From positions 2,936,029-3,000,028 of the forward strand of contig NZ_CP007440.1 of the NCBI RefSeq assembly GCF_001579845.1: a stretch of DNA of 64,000 nt. The letters are read 5' to 3'. The notes under the pieces were generated by a model that saw only the letters and a list, made by a program, of their open reading frames with translations, made no database searches and was not told the origin of the DNA. Position 1 is the first letter of the stretch. Each line of letters opens with the position of its first letter. Positions 8,319 through 17,067 of the stretch are shown in pieces. The position numbers and the translations under genes were made by a program. Origin of the DNA: Rhodoplanes sp. Z2-YC6860 (GTDB lineage: Bacteria; Pseudomonadota; Alphaproteobacteria; Rhizobiales; Xanthobacteraceae).

Positions 8319-9217
8319 CAGACCTTCTCCCCCGGCCAATCGAACGTGGCCCAGTCCGGCTTGCGCGGCTCGAGCGCGATGCCGCCGGCGACGAGCGTCG
8401 TGCCCGCCGCCTGCGCGTCGGCGAGGCGGTCGAGCCGCAGCATTGCGAGCGCCATGTTGCCCCAGCCGGCACCCGTGGTGCCGATCTGTTTGTCGCCTGC
8501 CATTACGGGCAGGCCGGCCTCCGGGGCGAACGCGCCATCCACGTCGACCGGCACGATCCGCGTGCGGGCTGAGCCACGATGCTCCATGCGCGACACCACC
8601 TCCTGGCCGACGTAACAGCCCTTGTCGAAGTCGACACCGGAGAGCTGATCCATGTCGGTCTCGTGCGGAAAGGCGTCGCCATAGATGAAGTCGGCGCCGC
8701 CGCGCGGCACGCCGAGCGAGATGCGATGCTCCTCGTAGTCGAGCCCGTCGACGAGCTCGGCGCCGAGCTCGGCCGCAGCTTCTTTGTCGAGATGCGGCGG
8801 CAGCATGATGCGTTGGCCGAGTCCGGGGAGCCGCGGGTCCGTGTAGACCAGGCCGTAGTCGGTGTCGGCTCTCTTGGTGTCGTTTTGGCCGTCCCACACC
8901 GCCATGACGCCGAGCACCTCCGACAGATCCTCGCAGATGACCTTGGCGCGCAGCTTGTAGAAGTTGAGCTTCTTGACGAAGTCGAACGCCAGCGCTTTCG
9001 GACAGTCGAGGAAGAAGCCGCCGCCGTCGTCGGCCGGCGCCTCGGCCACGATGCAATCGACGATGATCTTGCCCTGCGGCGTCAGCAGCGCGCCAAAGCG
9101 CGCCTGCTCCGGCGTGACCTTGGTGACATCGGTGGTGAGCATCCCGTTGAGGAAGGTTCGGGCGTCGTCACCGGTCACCTTGACCACGCCGCGGTCGGGG
9201 AGAAGTGCCGCTTTCAT
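8318..9217 (-). CDS. ygfZ: Folate-binding YgfZ/GcvT-like protein
   Basis: The 299-residue protein carries the YgfZ hallmark KGCYVGQE at 199-206, with Cys201 as the conserved cysteine, on a GcvT-like tetrahydrofolate fold (VVKVTGDDARTFLNGMLTTDV at 11-31). YgfZ proteins support iron-sulfur cluster proteins, including the tRNA methylthiolase MiaB, in the cytoplasm. The start was set at ATG 9217 because AAGGA lies six bases upstream; an in-frame ATG 51 bp earlier lacks an SD. It forms a two-gene unit with tag and is divergent from dihydroorotase, with about 105 bp between them. Confidence 0.92.
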   Translation of the reverse strand: MKAALLPDRGVVKVTGDDARTFLNGMLTTDVTKVTPEQARFGALLTPQGKIIVDCIVAEAPADDGGGFFLDCPKALAFDFVKKLNFYKLRAKVICEDLSEVLGVMAVWDGQNDTKRADTDYGLVYTDPRLPGLGQRIMLPPHLDKEAAAELGAELVDGLDYEEHRISLGVPRGGADFIYGDAFPHETDMDQLSGVDFDKGCYVGQEVVSRMEHRGSARTRIVPVDVDGAFAPEAGLPVMAGDKQIGTTGAGWGNMALAMLRLDRLADAQAAGTTLVAGGIALEPRKPDWATFDWPGEKV

Positions 9218-9322
9218 GCGATTCCTTGTTGCCACGGCAAACGTAAGCCGCTGATGTGGGTCGCTCAAGGGCGCGGATTGGAATAGGTACAGCCCGGGAA
9301 ATCCAGCAGTCAGCAGGGCGTA

Positions 9323-10660
9323 ATGGCAGGCGGGTTCGATCTCATTCTCAAAGGCGGCACGGTCGTCAATCAGGATGGCGAGGGGGTGCGAGATCTTGCC
9401 ATTTCGGGCGGCCGGATCGCCGCGATCGGCGACGTCGGCGCGTCAGCGGCCGAGGTGATCGACTGCCGCGGTCTGCACATTCTGCCCGGTGTGATCGACA
9501 GCCATGTGCATTTCCGTGAGCCCGGCCTGACCCACAAGGAGGACCTGGAAACCGGCTCGCGCGGCGCGGTGCTGGGCGGCGTCACCGCGGTGTTCGAGAT
9601 GCCCAACACCGATCCGACCACGACCAGCGCGCAAGCGCTCGCCGCCAAGGTGGCAAGCGGGCACCACCGCATGCATTGCGACTTCGCGTTCTATGTCGGC
9701 GCCACCCGCGAGAACACCCACGAGCTTGGCGAGCTCGAGCGGCTCCCCGGAGCCTGCGGCGTCAAGGTGTTCATGGGCTCGTCGACCGGCTCGCTGCTCA
9801 TCGAAGACGATGACGGCGTGCGCAATGTGCTGAAGGCGATCCGCCGCCGCGCCGCGTTCCATTCCGAGGACGAGTACCGGCTGCGCGAGCGCATGCCTCT
9901 TCGGGTCGAAGGCGATCCGTCTTCGCACCCAGTGTGGCGCGATGCCACCGCGGCGCTGATGTGCACGCAGCGGCTTGTCCGGCTGGCACGAGAGACCGGC
10001 AAGCGCGTGCATGTGCTGCATGTCACAACGAAGGAGGAGGCGGCGTACCTCGCCGAGCACAAGGATGTGGCGTCCTGCGAAGCGACCCCTTCGCATCTGA
10101 CGCTGGCCGCGCCCGACTGCTACCAGCGGCTCGGCACGCTCGCGCAACTCAATCCACCGATCCGCGATGCTTCGCATCGCGACGGCATCTGGCGCGGCCT
10201 CGCCCAAGGCGTGATCGACACCATCGGTTCGGATCATTCGCCGCACACCCGCGAAGAGAAGGCGCATCCCTATCCCAAGACTCACTCGGGCATGACCGGC
10301 GTGCAGACACTGGTTCCGGTGATGCTCGACCACGTCAATGCAGGGAGGCTGTCGCTCGCCCGCTTCGTCGATCTCACCAGCGCCGGTCCCGCCCGGGTCT
10401 ACGGCATCGCCCGCAAGGGCCGGATCGCTGCGGGTTATGACGCCGATCTGACGGTGGTCGATCTCAAGCGCCGCGAGCCCATCACCGATCGTTGGATCGC
10501 CTCCCGCGTGGGGTGGACCCCTTACAATAATACCAGCGTGACGGGCTGGCCGGTCGGAACCTTCGTCCGGGGCTACAAGGTCATGTGGCAGGGCGAGCTC
10601 ATGCAACCGTCGATTGGTGAGGCGGTGGTGTTTGGAGAAGCTCTGACTCCGCAGAGTTAG
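9323..10660 (+). CDS. pyrC: Dihydroorotase, class I-type (amidohydrolase superfamily)
   Basis: The 445-residue enzyme shows the binuclear metal site of class I dihydroorotases: DSHVHFREPG (His61, His63), the lysine to be carbamylated in GVKVFMGSSTG, histidines in FHSEDEYR and HVLHVTT, and the catalytic aspartate in GSDHSPHT. It should interconvert carbamoyl-aspartate and dihydroorotate. No aspartate carbamoyltransferase neighbours it, so the gene may be a second copy or act on another cyclic amide such as a hydantoin; class I sequences overlap with allantoinase and hydantoinase. The start ATG follows AGCAGGG. Confidence 0.82.
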   Translation: MAGGFDLILKGGTVVNQDGEGVRDLAISGGRIAAIGDVGASAAEVIDCRGLHILPGVIDSHVHFREPGLTHKEDLETGSRGAVLGGVTAVFEMPNTDPTTTSAQALAAKVASGHHRMHCDFAFYVGATRENTHELGELERLPGACGVKVFMGSSTGSLLIEDDDGVRNVLKAIRRRAAFHSEDEYRLRERMPLRVEGDPSSHPVWRDATAALMCTQRLVRLARETGKRVHVLHVTTKEEAAYLAEHKDVASCEATPSHLTLAAPDCYQRLGTLAQLNPPIRDASHRDGIWRGLAQGVIDTIGSDHSPHTREEKAHPYPKTHSGMTGVQTLVPVMLDHVNAGRLSLARFVDLTSAGPARVYGIARKGRIAAGYDADLTVVDLKRREPITDRWIASRVGWTPYNNTSVTGWPVGTFVRGYKVMWQGELMQPSIGEAVVFGEALTPQS

Positions 10661-10818
10661 CGTTTATTCCCGCTTTATTTCACAAAAATTGATTGCCTTT
10701 TTGCGTCGCGAAATACAACTTGCCTTTGCAAATCGTCGGGGGGAGGAGCGGCGCGCGATGGCGCGGACGTCTCCCGCCGGTCGTCAGTGCGTTACGCGGC
10801 GGGGCCACGACCTTCTGA

Positions 10819-11574
10819 ATGACTGACGAGTTTGTCTCCCTCAAGCTGATGATCGTGTCGGAGGACGCGGCGGAGCGTGAGCTCATCCGGCGCGGCGTCT
10901 CCGACGCTTCCATTCCGGTCGACATCTCCGAGGTCAAAGCTGCCCGTGACGAGACGACCGCCTGCCGCCTTCTGGCTCAGGCGGAGCATGACGTGGTGCT
11001 GTTCGACGAGCGGATGCCTTCCGGCCGTCAGCATGCGCTGCTTGAAGCGGTGCGGGCGACGCCAGGCCATCCGCTGGCCGTCATGCTGGGGCAGGGAGAC
11101 GCCGCCGATCGTTGTGACGCCTTGATCGCCAAGCCAATCGACCATCCGCAGGTTTCGGAGGTGATCGGCGATTGCATCGCAGTGCGTCTGCCGAAGCGTG
11201 TGTTGATCGTCGACGACTCCGCCGCCGTGCGCAGCGTGATCCAGAAGGTTCTGAACGGCAGCCGGTTCCGCATTCACGCCGACGAGGCCGACGGCTATGC
11301 GGTCGCGGTCGAAAAGTTCAAAGCGCGCCGGTTCGACGTGGTGATCCTCGATTGCGACATGTCCGGCAAGGATGGCTTCGAAACGCTCGCGGAACTCAGG
11401 AAGGTCCGCGGGGACGCCAAGATCCTGATGACTGCCGAGACGCACGACACCGCCATGGAAAAGCGCGCCCGCAGCAATGGCGCCGGCGATTTCCTCACCA
11501 AGCCGTTTTTTGCCAAGGACGTCGATGTGGCGTTCAGCAGGCTGCTGGGGCTTAGGCAGATCCGCTGGCGCTGA
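10819..11574 (+). CDS. Response regulator with two receiver domains, no output domain
   Basis: The 251 residues hold two CheY-like domains in tandem. The C-terminal one (about 127-245) is canonical: paired aspartates in VLIVDDSAAVRSV, phospho-acceptor Asp in VILDCDMSGKDG, Thr in LMTAET and Lys in TKPFF. The N-terminal one (about 8-120) is divergent, with a Glu-Asp pair (VSEDAA), an Asp in VLFDERMPSG and Lys in AKPID but no conserved Thr. No DNA-binding, GGDEF or other effector follows, so it probably works by protein contact or as a phosphate shuttle. There is no histidine kinase nearby and no clear SD; the preceding 160 bp are AT-rich by local standards. Confidence 0.85.
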   Translation: MTDEFVSLKLMIVSEDAAERELIRRGVSDASIPVDISEVKAARDETTACRLLAQAEHDVVLFDERMPSGRQHALLEAVRATPGHPLAVMLGQGDAADRCDALIAKPIDHPQVSEVIGDCIAVRLPKRVLIVDDSAAVRSVIQKVLNGSRFRIHADEADGYAVAVEKFKARRFDVVILDCDMSGKDGFETLAELRKVRGDAKILMTAETHDTAMEKRARSNGAGDFLTKPFFAKDVDVAFSRLLGLRQIRWR

Positions 11575-11583
11575 TGGCTTCCG

Positions 11584-11850
11584 CTACTGCGGAGTCTGGT
11601 CGAGTGTGAACTCGCCGTTGCGGATGCGGTTGGACAGCGTATCGGCATATTTCGCCGCAGCTTCCTCGCCATAGACGCCCACGAGTTCGGCAAAGGCCGC
11701 GAACAGACACGTCATCGCCATGCAGTCATCGTCGATGCCATCGAGACGCGCCTCGGCCCACGCTTCCTGCACATAGCCGAGCGCAGCCATTTTCTGTTCG
11801 CTCTCGGGCGAAGCCTCTCGGCCAGAGTCGGTCGGTCCCACTGTATGCAT
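11584..11850 (-). CDS. Small helical conserved hypothetical protein
   Basis: The 88-residue acidic protein is mainly helical, with EEAAAKYADTLSNRIRNGEF near its end. No motif or membrane segment is recognised. It is convergent with the response regulator, with only 9 bp between stops. An internal ATG at 11790 is an alternative start. Proteins of this size and style are frequent in Bradyrhizobium-type genomes and usually unannotated. Confidence 0.58.
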   Translation of the reverse strand: MHTVGPTDSGREASPESEQKMAALGYVQEAWAEARLDGIDDDCMAMTCLFAAFAELVGVYGEEAAAKYADTLSNRIRNGEFTLDQTPQ

Positions 11851-11994
11851 GCTCTAATAATGGCGAGAACGCGCCATCCGCTGCCGTATCCAGGTGCACG
11901 CTAGCACGCGTCATCGCCGCGGGCGGAGCGTAAGTGACGAAACGGTTAATTTGCGCGGTTAATTGTGGGGATTGCGGTATACGCGCCGCGTCTG

Positions 11995-13002
11995 TCAGTC
12001 GACTTTCGCTCCCGACACGCGGACCACCTCGGCCCATTTTCCGGAGTCGGCCTTGATCACGTCGGCGAAGTGCTCCGGTGTGCCGCCGATCGCCACGCCG
12101 CCTTCAAGCGCGATCTTCTCGCGGACGCTTGGCGTGCCAAGCTCGGCGTTGATCGCGGCGTTGAGCGTGTTGACGATCGGGCGCGGGGTTCCCGCAGGAA
12201 CCAGCACGCCGTACCACGTTGTGGCGACGAAGTTCGGCAGTCCCTGCTCGGCGACGGTCGGCACATCCGGCAGCGCCTCGCTGCGCCTGGCGCTGGTGAC
12301 GGCGAGCGCCCTGAGATCGCCGCTCCTGATCTGCGCGATGACCGAGGCGAGCGATCCGATCAGGACCTGCGTCTGGCCCGAGATCGTGTCGATCGCCGCC
12401 TGCGATGCGCCTCGGTAGGGCACGTGCTGCAGGTCGATCTTTGAGGTCTGCTTGATCAGCTCGCCGGCGAGGTGTGACACCGTGCCTTTTCCGGGCGTCG
12501 CAAAGGTGATCTCGCCGGGCTTCGCCTTCGCGGCGCCGATCAGGTCCTGCAGCGACTTCAACGGACTGCCGGAGCGCACCAGCAGAACCACCGGAAGCTC
12601 GGCGACGAGGACCACCGGCGCGAACTCCTTCTGCGGGTCGTAGGGCAGCTTTGAATAGAGCGCCGGATTGATCACGAGATTGGAGGTCTGCCCCATCACC
12701 ATGGTGTAGCCGTCGTGCGGCGACTTCGCCGCCGCATTGGCGCCGATGTTGCCGCCGGCCCCGCCCACATTCTCGACGAAGATCGACCACTTGCGCGTCT
12801 CGGTCAGGCGCTGCGCGATGACGCGCGACAGGATGTCGGTCCCGCCGCCGGCCGGGAACGGCACGATGAATTTGATCGGTTTCGAACCCGGCCAGTCCTG
12901 CGCGGCCGCGGGCGATGCCGTGGTGCCGAGCGCGGCAAGCCCGAGCACGAGAAGCATCGCAGTGCGGTTCGAGGCCTGGGGGCGCGAGCGTGCACCGGTC
13001 AT
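11995..13002 (-). CDS. Bug-family periplasmic solute receptor (TctC-like), first of tandem pair
   Basis: The 335-residue product starts with a Sec signal peptide (hydrophobic 15-33, likely cleavage after AAA near 34). The ligand-entry signature VPFPAGGGTDILSR is at 48-61 and the second binding loop is HVPYRGASQAAIDT. This is the extracytoplasmic receptor family of tripartite tricarboxylate transporters, which bind small carboxylates, often dicarboxylates or aromatic acids. No TctA/TctB membrane subunits are present. ATG 13002 has AGAGG eight bases upstream. It is the last gene of the HMG-lyase / CaiB / receptor operon, so the ligand is probably the substrate of those enzymes (inference). Confidence 0.88.
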   Translation of the reverse strand: MTGARSRPQASNRTAMLLVLGLAALGTTASPAAAQDWPGSKPIKFIVPFPAGGGTDILSRVIAQRLTETRKWSIFVENVGGAGGNIGANAAAKSPHDGYTMVMGQTSNLVINPALYSKLPYDPQKEFAPVVLVAELPVVLLVRSGSPLKSLQDLIGAAKAKPGEITFATPGKGTVSHLAGELIKQTSKIDLQHVPYRGASQAAIDTISGQTQVLIGSLASVIAQIRSGDLRALAVTSARRSEALPDVPTVAEQGLPNFVATTWYGVLVPAGTPRPIVNTLNAAINAELGTPSVREKIALEGGVAIGGTPEHFADVIKADSGKWAEVVRVSGAKVD

Positions 13003-13026
13003 GGCGTTTTCCTCTTCATCAGTTCG

Positions 13027-13992
13027 TCAATTCGCTTTGATGTTGGCCGACTTGATCACGCCGGCCCAGCGATCGATCTCGCTGCGCATGAAATCGCCCG
13101 CCTCGGCGACGCTGTTGCCGACCGGGTCGAAGCCGAGCTCAACGAATTTTGCGCTGACGGCCGGCGCCTTGACGCAGCCGAGAATGGCGGCGTGCAGGCG
13201 CTCGACGATCGGCGCGGGTGTCGCGGCAGGAACCGCAAACCCGACCCAGAAGCTCACATCCATCTGCGGCAGGCCGACGTCCTTGGCGCTCGGCACGTCG
13301 GGCAGCACCTTCGAGCGTTCGAGCGCCGTCAGCATCAGCGGGCGCAACTGGCCGCTGCGGACGTACTCGAGAACGGTCGGGACCGCGCCGACCAGCGCCT
13401 GCACGTGGCCGGCGATGACGTCCTTCACCACGGCGCCGGCGCCGCGATAGGGGACGTGGCCGACGTCAACGCCGGTCTGGCTCTTCAGAAGCTCGAAGCC
13501 GAGATGGGTGTTCGTGCCGATGCCGCCCGAGCCGTAGAACAGCTTTCCGGGATTGGCTTTGCTGTAGGCGATGAACTCCTGAAGGGTCTTCGCCGGCACC
13601 TGCGGGTTGACCACGAGAACATGCGGCACCGAAGCCGCGATGATGACCTGGGTGAGGTCCTTGCGCGGATCGAACGGCAGGTTCGGATTGAGGCTCGGCG
13701 CGATCGCGAGCGACATCTCGGTTGTCAGCACCGTGTGCCCATCCGGCTGGCCCTTGGCGACGGAGACCCAGCCGACCACGCCGGCGCCGCCGGTCTTGTT
13801 CTCGACCACCGTGGTGCCGAGCCGGTTGCTGAGCTCCTGGCCGACGACGCGCGCGAGAATGTCGGTGGTGCCGCCCGGCGCGAAGGGAACCACGATGGTG
13901 ATCGTTTTCGACGGGAAGCTTTGGCCAAAGGCACTGGACGCCGCGAGCGAGCTGAGGCTTCCGGCCAAAAACCGGCGTTTCGTCAGTTCCAT
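13027..13992 (-). CDS. Bug-family periplasmic solute receptor, second of tandem pair
   Basis: The 321-residue receptor has a signal with Tat-like arginines (TKRRFLAGS at 4-12), cleavage probably after AFG near 23, and the binding signature VPFAPGGTTDILAR at 35-48. It differs widely from the adjacent receptor outside the signature, so the two are not a recent duplication. It lies between the CoA-transferase (49 bp) and the other receptor (24 bp). Its RBS, GGGAGG five bases before ATG, is one of the strongest in the window, which fits a highly expressed periplasmic protein. Confidence 0.88.
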   Translation of the reverse strand: MELTKRRFLAGSLSSLAASSAFGQSFPSKTITIVVPFAPGGTTDILARVVGQELSNRLGTTVVENKTGGAGVVGWVSVAKGQPDGHTVLTTEMSLAIAPSLNPNLPFDPRKDLTQVIIAASVPHVLVVNPQVPAKTLQEFIAYSKANPGKLFYGSGGIGTNTHLGFELLKSQTGVDVGHVPYRGAGAVVKDVIAGHVQALVGAVPTVLEYVRSGQLRPLMLTALERSKVLPDVPSAKDVGLPQMDVSFWVGFAVPAATPAPIVERLHAAILGCVKAPAVSAKFVELGFDPVGNSVAEAGDFMRSEIDRWAGVIKSANIKAN

Positions 13993-14041
13993 CGTTTCCT
14001 CCCAAAACCGCGTGTTGTTTTATCGCGGCGCGATGTGCCGC

Positions 14042-15250
14042 TTACGCCGGCTCTTTGATCGTGTCGTCCACGCTGAGAACACCTTCCGACACCAGTGCAT
14101 CGAACTCCGAGTCCGAGAGTCCGAGCTCCGCCGCGATCTGCCGGCCGTGCTCGCCGGCATGCGGAATGTCGAGGCGAAGCCCGAGCCGCCGGCCGTCGAG
14201 CTCCATCGGCAGCGCCGGCGTGCTGGTCTTGCGGCCGTCCGCAAGCGTGACCTCGATCATTGCGTCCGGCGCGTTCAGATGCGGATCGTCGAACATGTCC
14301 TGCGGCCGTGCGATCGGCGCGTGCGGCAGGCCCACCTTTTCGCAGCGGTCAAGGATTTCGGCGCGCGGCATCCGCGCAAACATCGCGCGCAATATCGGCA
14401 TGAACCGTTCGCGCGCGTTGACCCGCTGCGGGTTGGTCGCAAGCGCGGGATCGTTGGCCAGATCGGCCAGCGCAAACGCTTCGCAGAACGTCCGCCACTG
14501 CGTATCGGTCACGACGCCGACGAACACCTGGGGGCCGTCCGCCGTATCGAACACGTCATAGACGGCCCAGGCCGACAGGCGCTCCGGCATCGGGGCGGCG
14601 GGCTTGCCGGTGACGGCAAACTGCATCATGTGCTGGGCCACCAGGAACATGTTGTTCTCGAACAGCGCGCTTTTCACGAGCTGGCCCTTGCCGGTGTGCT
14701 CCCGCTCCTGGAGTGCGGCGAGGATCGCGATCACGCCGAACATGCCGCCCATGATGTCGTTGACCGAGGCGCCGGCGCGGAGCGGCCGGCCCGGCGGGCC
14801 GGTCATGTAGGCGAGGCCGCCCATCATCTGCACCACTTCGTCGAGCGCCGCGCGCTGCTCGTAGGGGCCTTTGAGGAAGCCCTTGAAGGAGCAATAGATC
14901 AGGCGCGGGTTGTCCTTCGACAGCTGATCGTAGCCGAGACCCATCTTGTCGAGCGCGCCCGGGCGGAAGTTCTCGGTGACGATGTCGGTGCGCGCGACGA
15001 GCTTCTTCACCAGCGCCATGCCCTTCGGCGATTTGAGGTCGATGGCGAGGCTGCGCTTGTTGCGGTTGAACGTCGGAAAGAAGCCTGCGCCGGTGCCGGC
15101 GAGGCGACGCGTATTGTCGCCTTCTCCGACCGGCTCGACCTTGATCACGTCGGCGCCGAGGTCTGCCAGGATCAGGCCCGCGCTCGGGCCCATGATCATG
15201 TGCGAGAACTCGACGACCTTGAGGCCTGTGAGGGGAAGCGTTGCGGTCAA
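14042..15250 (-). CDS. CaiB/BaiF (family III) CoA-transferase
   Basis: This 402-residue enzyme shows family III features: LPLTGLKVVEFSHMIMGP at the N-terminus, DLGADVIKVEPVGEGD, RNKRSLAIDLKSPKG, ENFRPGALDKMGLGYD and the catalytic aspartate in ASVNDIMGGMFG. It should move CoA between carboxylates through an aspartyl-CoA anhydride. The start is TTG 15250, part of a TTGA overlap with the stop of the upstream lyase gene and preceded by GGGAGG five bases away. Coupled to an HMG-CoA-lyase-like enzyme, it probably activates the acid that the lyase then cleaves, for example a citramalate- or hydroxymethylglutarate-like compound (inference). Confidence 0.9.
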   Translation of the reverse strand: MTATLPLTGLKVVEFSHMIMGPSAGLILADLGADVIKVEPVGEGDNTRRLAGTGAGFFPTFNRNKRSLAIDLKSPKGMALVKKLVARTDIVTENFRPGALDKMGLGYDQLSKDNPRLIYCSFKGFLKGPYEQRAALDEVVQMMGGLAYMTGPPGRPLRAGASVNDIMGGMFGVIAILAALQEREHTGKGQLVKSALFENNMFLVAQHMMQFAVTGKPAAPMPERLSAWAVYDVFDTADGPQVFVGVVTDTQWRTFCEAFALADLANDPALATNPQRVNARERFMPILRAMFARMPRAEILDRCEKVGLPHAPIARPQDMFDDPHLNAPDAMIEVTLADGRKTSTPALPMELDGRRLGLRLDIPHAGEHGRQIAAELGLSDSEFDALVSEGVLSVDDTIKEPA

Positions 15251-16212
15251 GCGGGCCTCCCGCCGGACGCGTATTGAAAGCCCTTGGGCAAGCCCGCATC
15301 CGCAACATTGCCGTACAGCGTCTCGCCCGGCAGTCCTGCGAGCACCTTGGAGCGTGCGCCGATCAGCTTGTCGAGGTCGATGCCGGTCCGTAGCCCCATC
15401 GATTCCAGGAGGAAAACGAGATCTTCTGTGACGATGTTGCCGGTGGCGCCCGGCGCGTAGGGACAGCCGCCGAGCCCGCCCTGGCTGGAATCGAATGTCA
15501 TCACCCCGGCATCGAGGGCCGCGACGACATTGGCGAGGCCTTGGCCGCGCGTGTTGTGCAGATGGGCGCCGCCGCACTTGTCGCCGATTTCCGCGTGCAG
15601 GCGCTTGAACATGCGCTTGATCTGCGCCGGGTTGGCGTAACCCGTCGTGTCGGAGAGGCAGACCGAGTCGGCGCCGGCTTTCACCAGCATCCCAGCGAGC
15701 TGCATCACCCAGTCTTCGGACACCGCGCCCTCCATGGTGCAGCCGAATGCGGTGGCGACGCCGGCTTCGACTTCGATGTGACGATAGTCCGGACGCTCGG
15801 CGCGCAGACGGCAAACGGCGGCGACCTGCTCCACGGCCTGTTCCGGCGTCATGTTGATGTTCGACTTCGAGTGCGCCCGCGAGGCCGAGACCGGCATGGT
15901 GACCTTGTCAACGCCGGCCGCGAACGCGCGTTCGGCACCTTTGAGGTTCGGGACCAGCGCGAGAACGGTCAGTCCGTCGATCGGGCGGGCGCCGGCCACG
16001 ACGTCGGCGCAGTCCGCCATCTGCGGCAGGAGCTTCGGCGACACGAACGAGCCGACTTCGATCTCGCGCAGGCCCGCGTCGGCCAGCGCCGCGATCCAGT
16101 CTAGCTTCGCCGTGGTCGGCATCGTTCGCTTGACGCTTTGCAGGCCGTCGCGCGGGCCGACCTCGCTGACCAGGACATCGATATCGGCTTTGGCGGTCTT
16201 GGAATTGGACAT
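15247..16212 (-). CDS. Hydroxymethylglutaryl-CoA lyase family enzyme
   Basis: The 321-residue TIM-barrel enzyme has GPRDGLQ (19-25; catalytic Arg and metal-binding Asp), the histidine pair in HLHNTRGQG and the loop cysteine in GGLGGCPYAPGATGNI. These are complete for HMG-CoA lyase, which cleaves HMG-CoA to acetoacetate and acetyl-CoA. Citramalyl-CoA lyases share the fold, so the true substrate may differ. ATG 16212 was chosen; a TTG at 16236 is also in frame. It leads the minus-strand operon with CaiB and two Bug receptors and is read away from an IclR gene across tandem palindromes. Confidence 0.88.
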   Translation of the reverse strand: MSNSKTAKADIDVLVSEVGPRDGLQSVKRTMPTTAKLDWIAALADAGLREIEVGSFVSPKLLPQMADCADVVAGARPIDGLTVLALVPNLKGAERAFAAGVDKVTMPVSASRAHSKSNINMTPEQAVEQVAAVCRLRAERPDYRHIEVEAGVATAFGCTMEGAVSEDWVMQLAGMLVKAGADSVCLSDTTGYANPAQIKRMFKRLHAEIGDKCGGAHLHNTRGQGLANVVAALDAGVMTFDSSQGGLGGCPYAPGATGNIVTEDLVFLLESMGLRTGIDLDKLIGARSKVLAGLPGETLYGNVADAGLPKGFQYASGGRPA

Positions 16213-16240
16213 CGCGGCGCTTCCATCCCTTGACAACGGG

Positions 16241-16279
16241 ATTTCTGTCTGACAGAAATAAATTCTGTAGAATAGAAAT
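16241..16279. promoter_or_regulatory. Tandem palindromic operators between IclR and the lyase operon
   Basis: The first site is the perfect palindrome ATTTCTGTCTGACAGAAAT (16241-16259). Exactly 20 bp on, a second imperfect copy (half-sites ATTCTG and TAGAAA, 16262-16278) has the same spacing. Two helical turns between centres would place two dimers on one DNA face. The pair is AT-rich in a GC-rich region, 29 bp upstream of the lyase ATG and about 76 bp upstream of the IclR ATG, so it is the obvious site for IclR control in both directions. Confidence 0.72.
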
Positions 16280-16354
16280 TACCGGCGAGGCCATGGCCTG
16301 TCAAGTGCGCCCGTTCGGGCGCTCCCAGGCTCGCGTTCGGTGGAGGCGATCCCG

Positions 16355-17065
16355 ATGGCCCGAGACAAGGGTGACACCGCCGCATCGGAGCAGAAGGTCG
16401 AGGCCGTCGAGCGGGCGCTGACGATCCTGGACGCGTTCGGCGACGGATCGGCGAGCCTCTCGCTCGGCGAACTGGCCGAGCGCACGCAGCTCTATCGCAG
16501 CACGATCTTGCGGCTCGCTGCCTCGCTCGAGCGGTTCGGCTATCTCAACCGCGGTGTCGACGGCCGCTTCCGGTTGGGACCGACGCTGTGGCGACTCGGC
16601 GTGCAGTACCAGAATGCTTTCAATCTCGCCGACTATGTGCGTCCGGTCCTGCAAGAGCTCGTCGCAGCCGCCGGCGAGACCGCGGCGTTCTACGTGCGCG
16701 AAGGCGAACGCCGGATTTGCCTCTACCGCCAGCACGCCTCCCGCCTGATCGGCCATCATCTGGAGGAGGGGGCCGATCTGCCGTTGGACCGCGGCGCGAG
16801 CGCACGCGTCCTTGTTGCGTTCACCGACGGCAAAGGTGCGATCTACGACCGGGTGCGAGACGCCGGCATCTATGTTTCAAAAGGCGAGCGCGACGCCGAC
16901 ACGGCCGCGGTCGCGGTGCCGGTATTCGGGCGCGGCCGCGCCTTTGTCGGCGCGCTCGGCGTCACCGGACCGATCAGCCGGTTCGACGAAAAGCGGATCA
17001 AGACGATGAGCGCTGTCCTGTCGTCCGCAGCGCAAAAGCTGTCGAAGACGATCGGCGGCACTTGA
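16355..17065 (+). CDS. IclR-family transcriptional regulator
   Basis: The 236-residue protein has an N-terminal winged helix (about 13-75, AVERALTILDAFGDGSASLSLGELAERTQLYRSTILRL) and a C-terminal IclR effector domain ending VGALGVTGPISRFDEKRIK. ATG 16355 has GGAGG eight bases upstream; a GTG 15 bp earlier is less likely because the SD would then lie inside the gene. It is divergent from the lyase/CoA-transferase/receptor operon, with the palindromic operators between, so it most likely controls that operon and itself in response to the acid or its CoA ester. Confidence 0.9.
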   Translation: MARDKGDTAASEQKVEAVERALTILDAFGDGSASLSLGELAERTQLYRSTILRLAASLERFGYLNRGVDGRFRLGPTLWRLGVQYQNAFNLADYVRPVLQELVAAAGETAAFYVREGERRICLYRQHASRLIGHHLEEGADLPLDRGASARVLVAFTDGKGAIYDRVRDAGIYVSKGERDADTAAVAVPVFGRGRAFVGALGVTGPISRFDEKRIKTMSAVLSSAAQKLSKTIGGT

Positions 17066-17067
17066 TC

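Noticed and set aside
11946-11962. TTAA repeat upstream of a Bug receptor, at first taken for a CtrA site
   Set aside because: The spacing is 9 bases, not 7.
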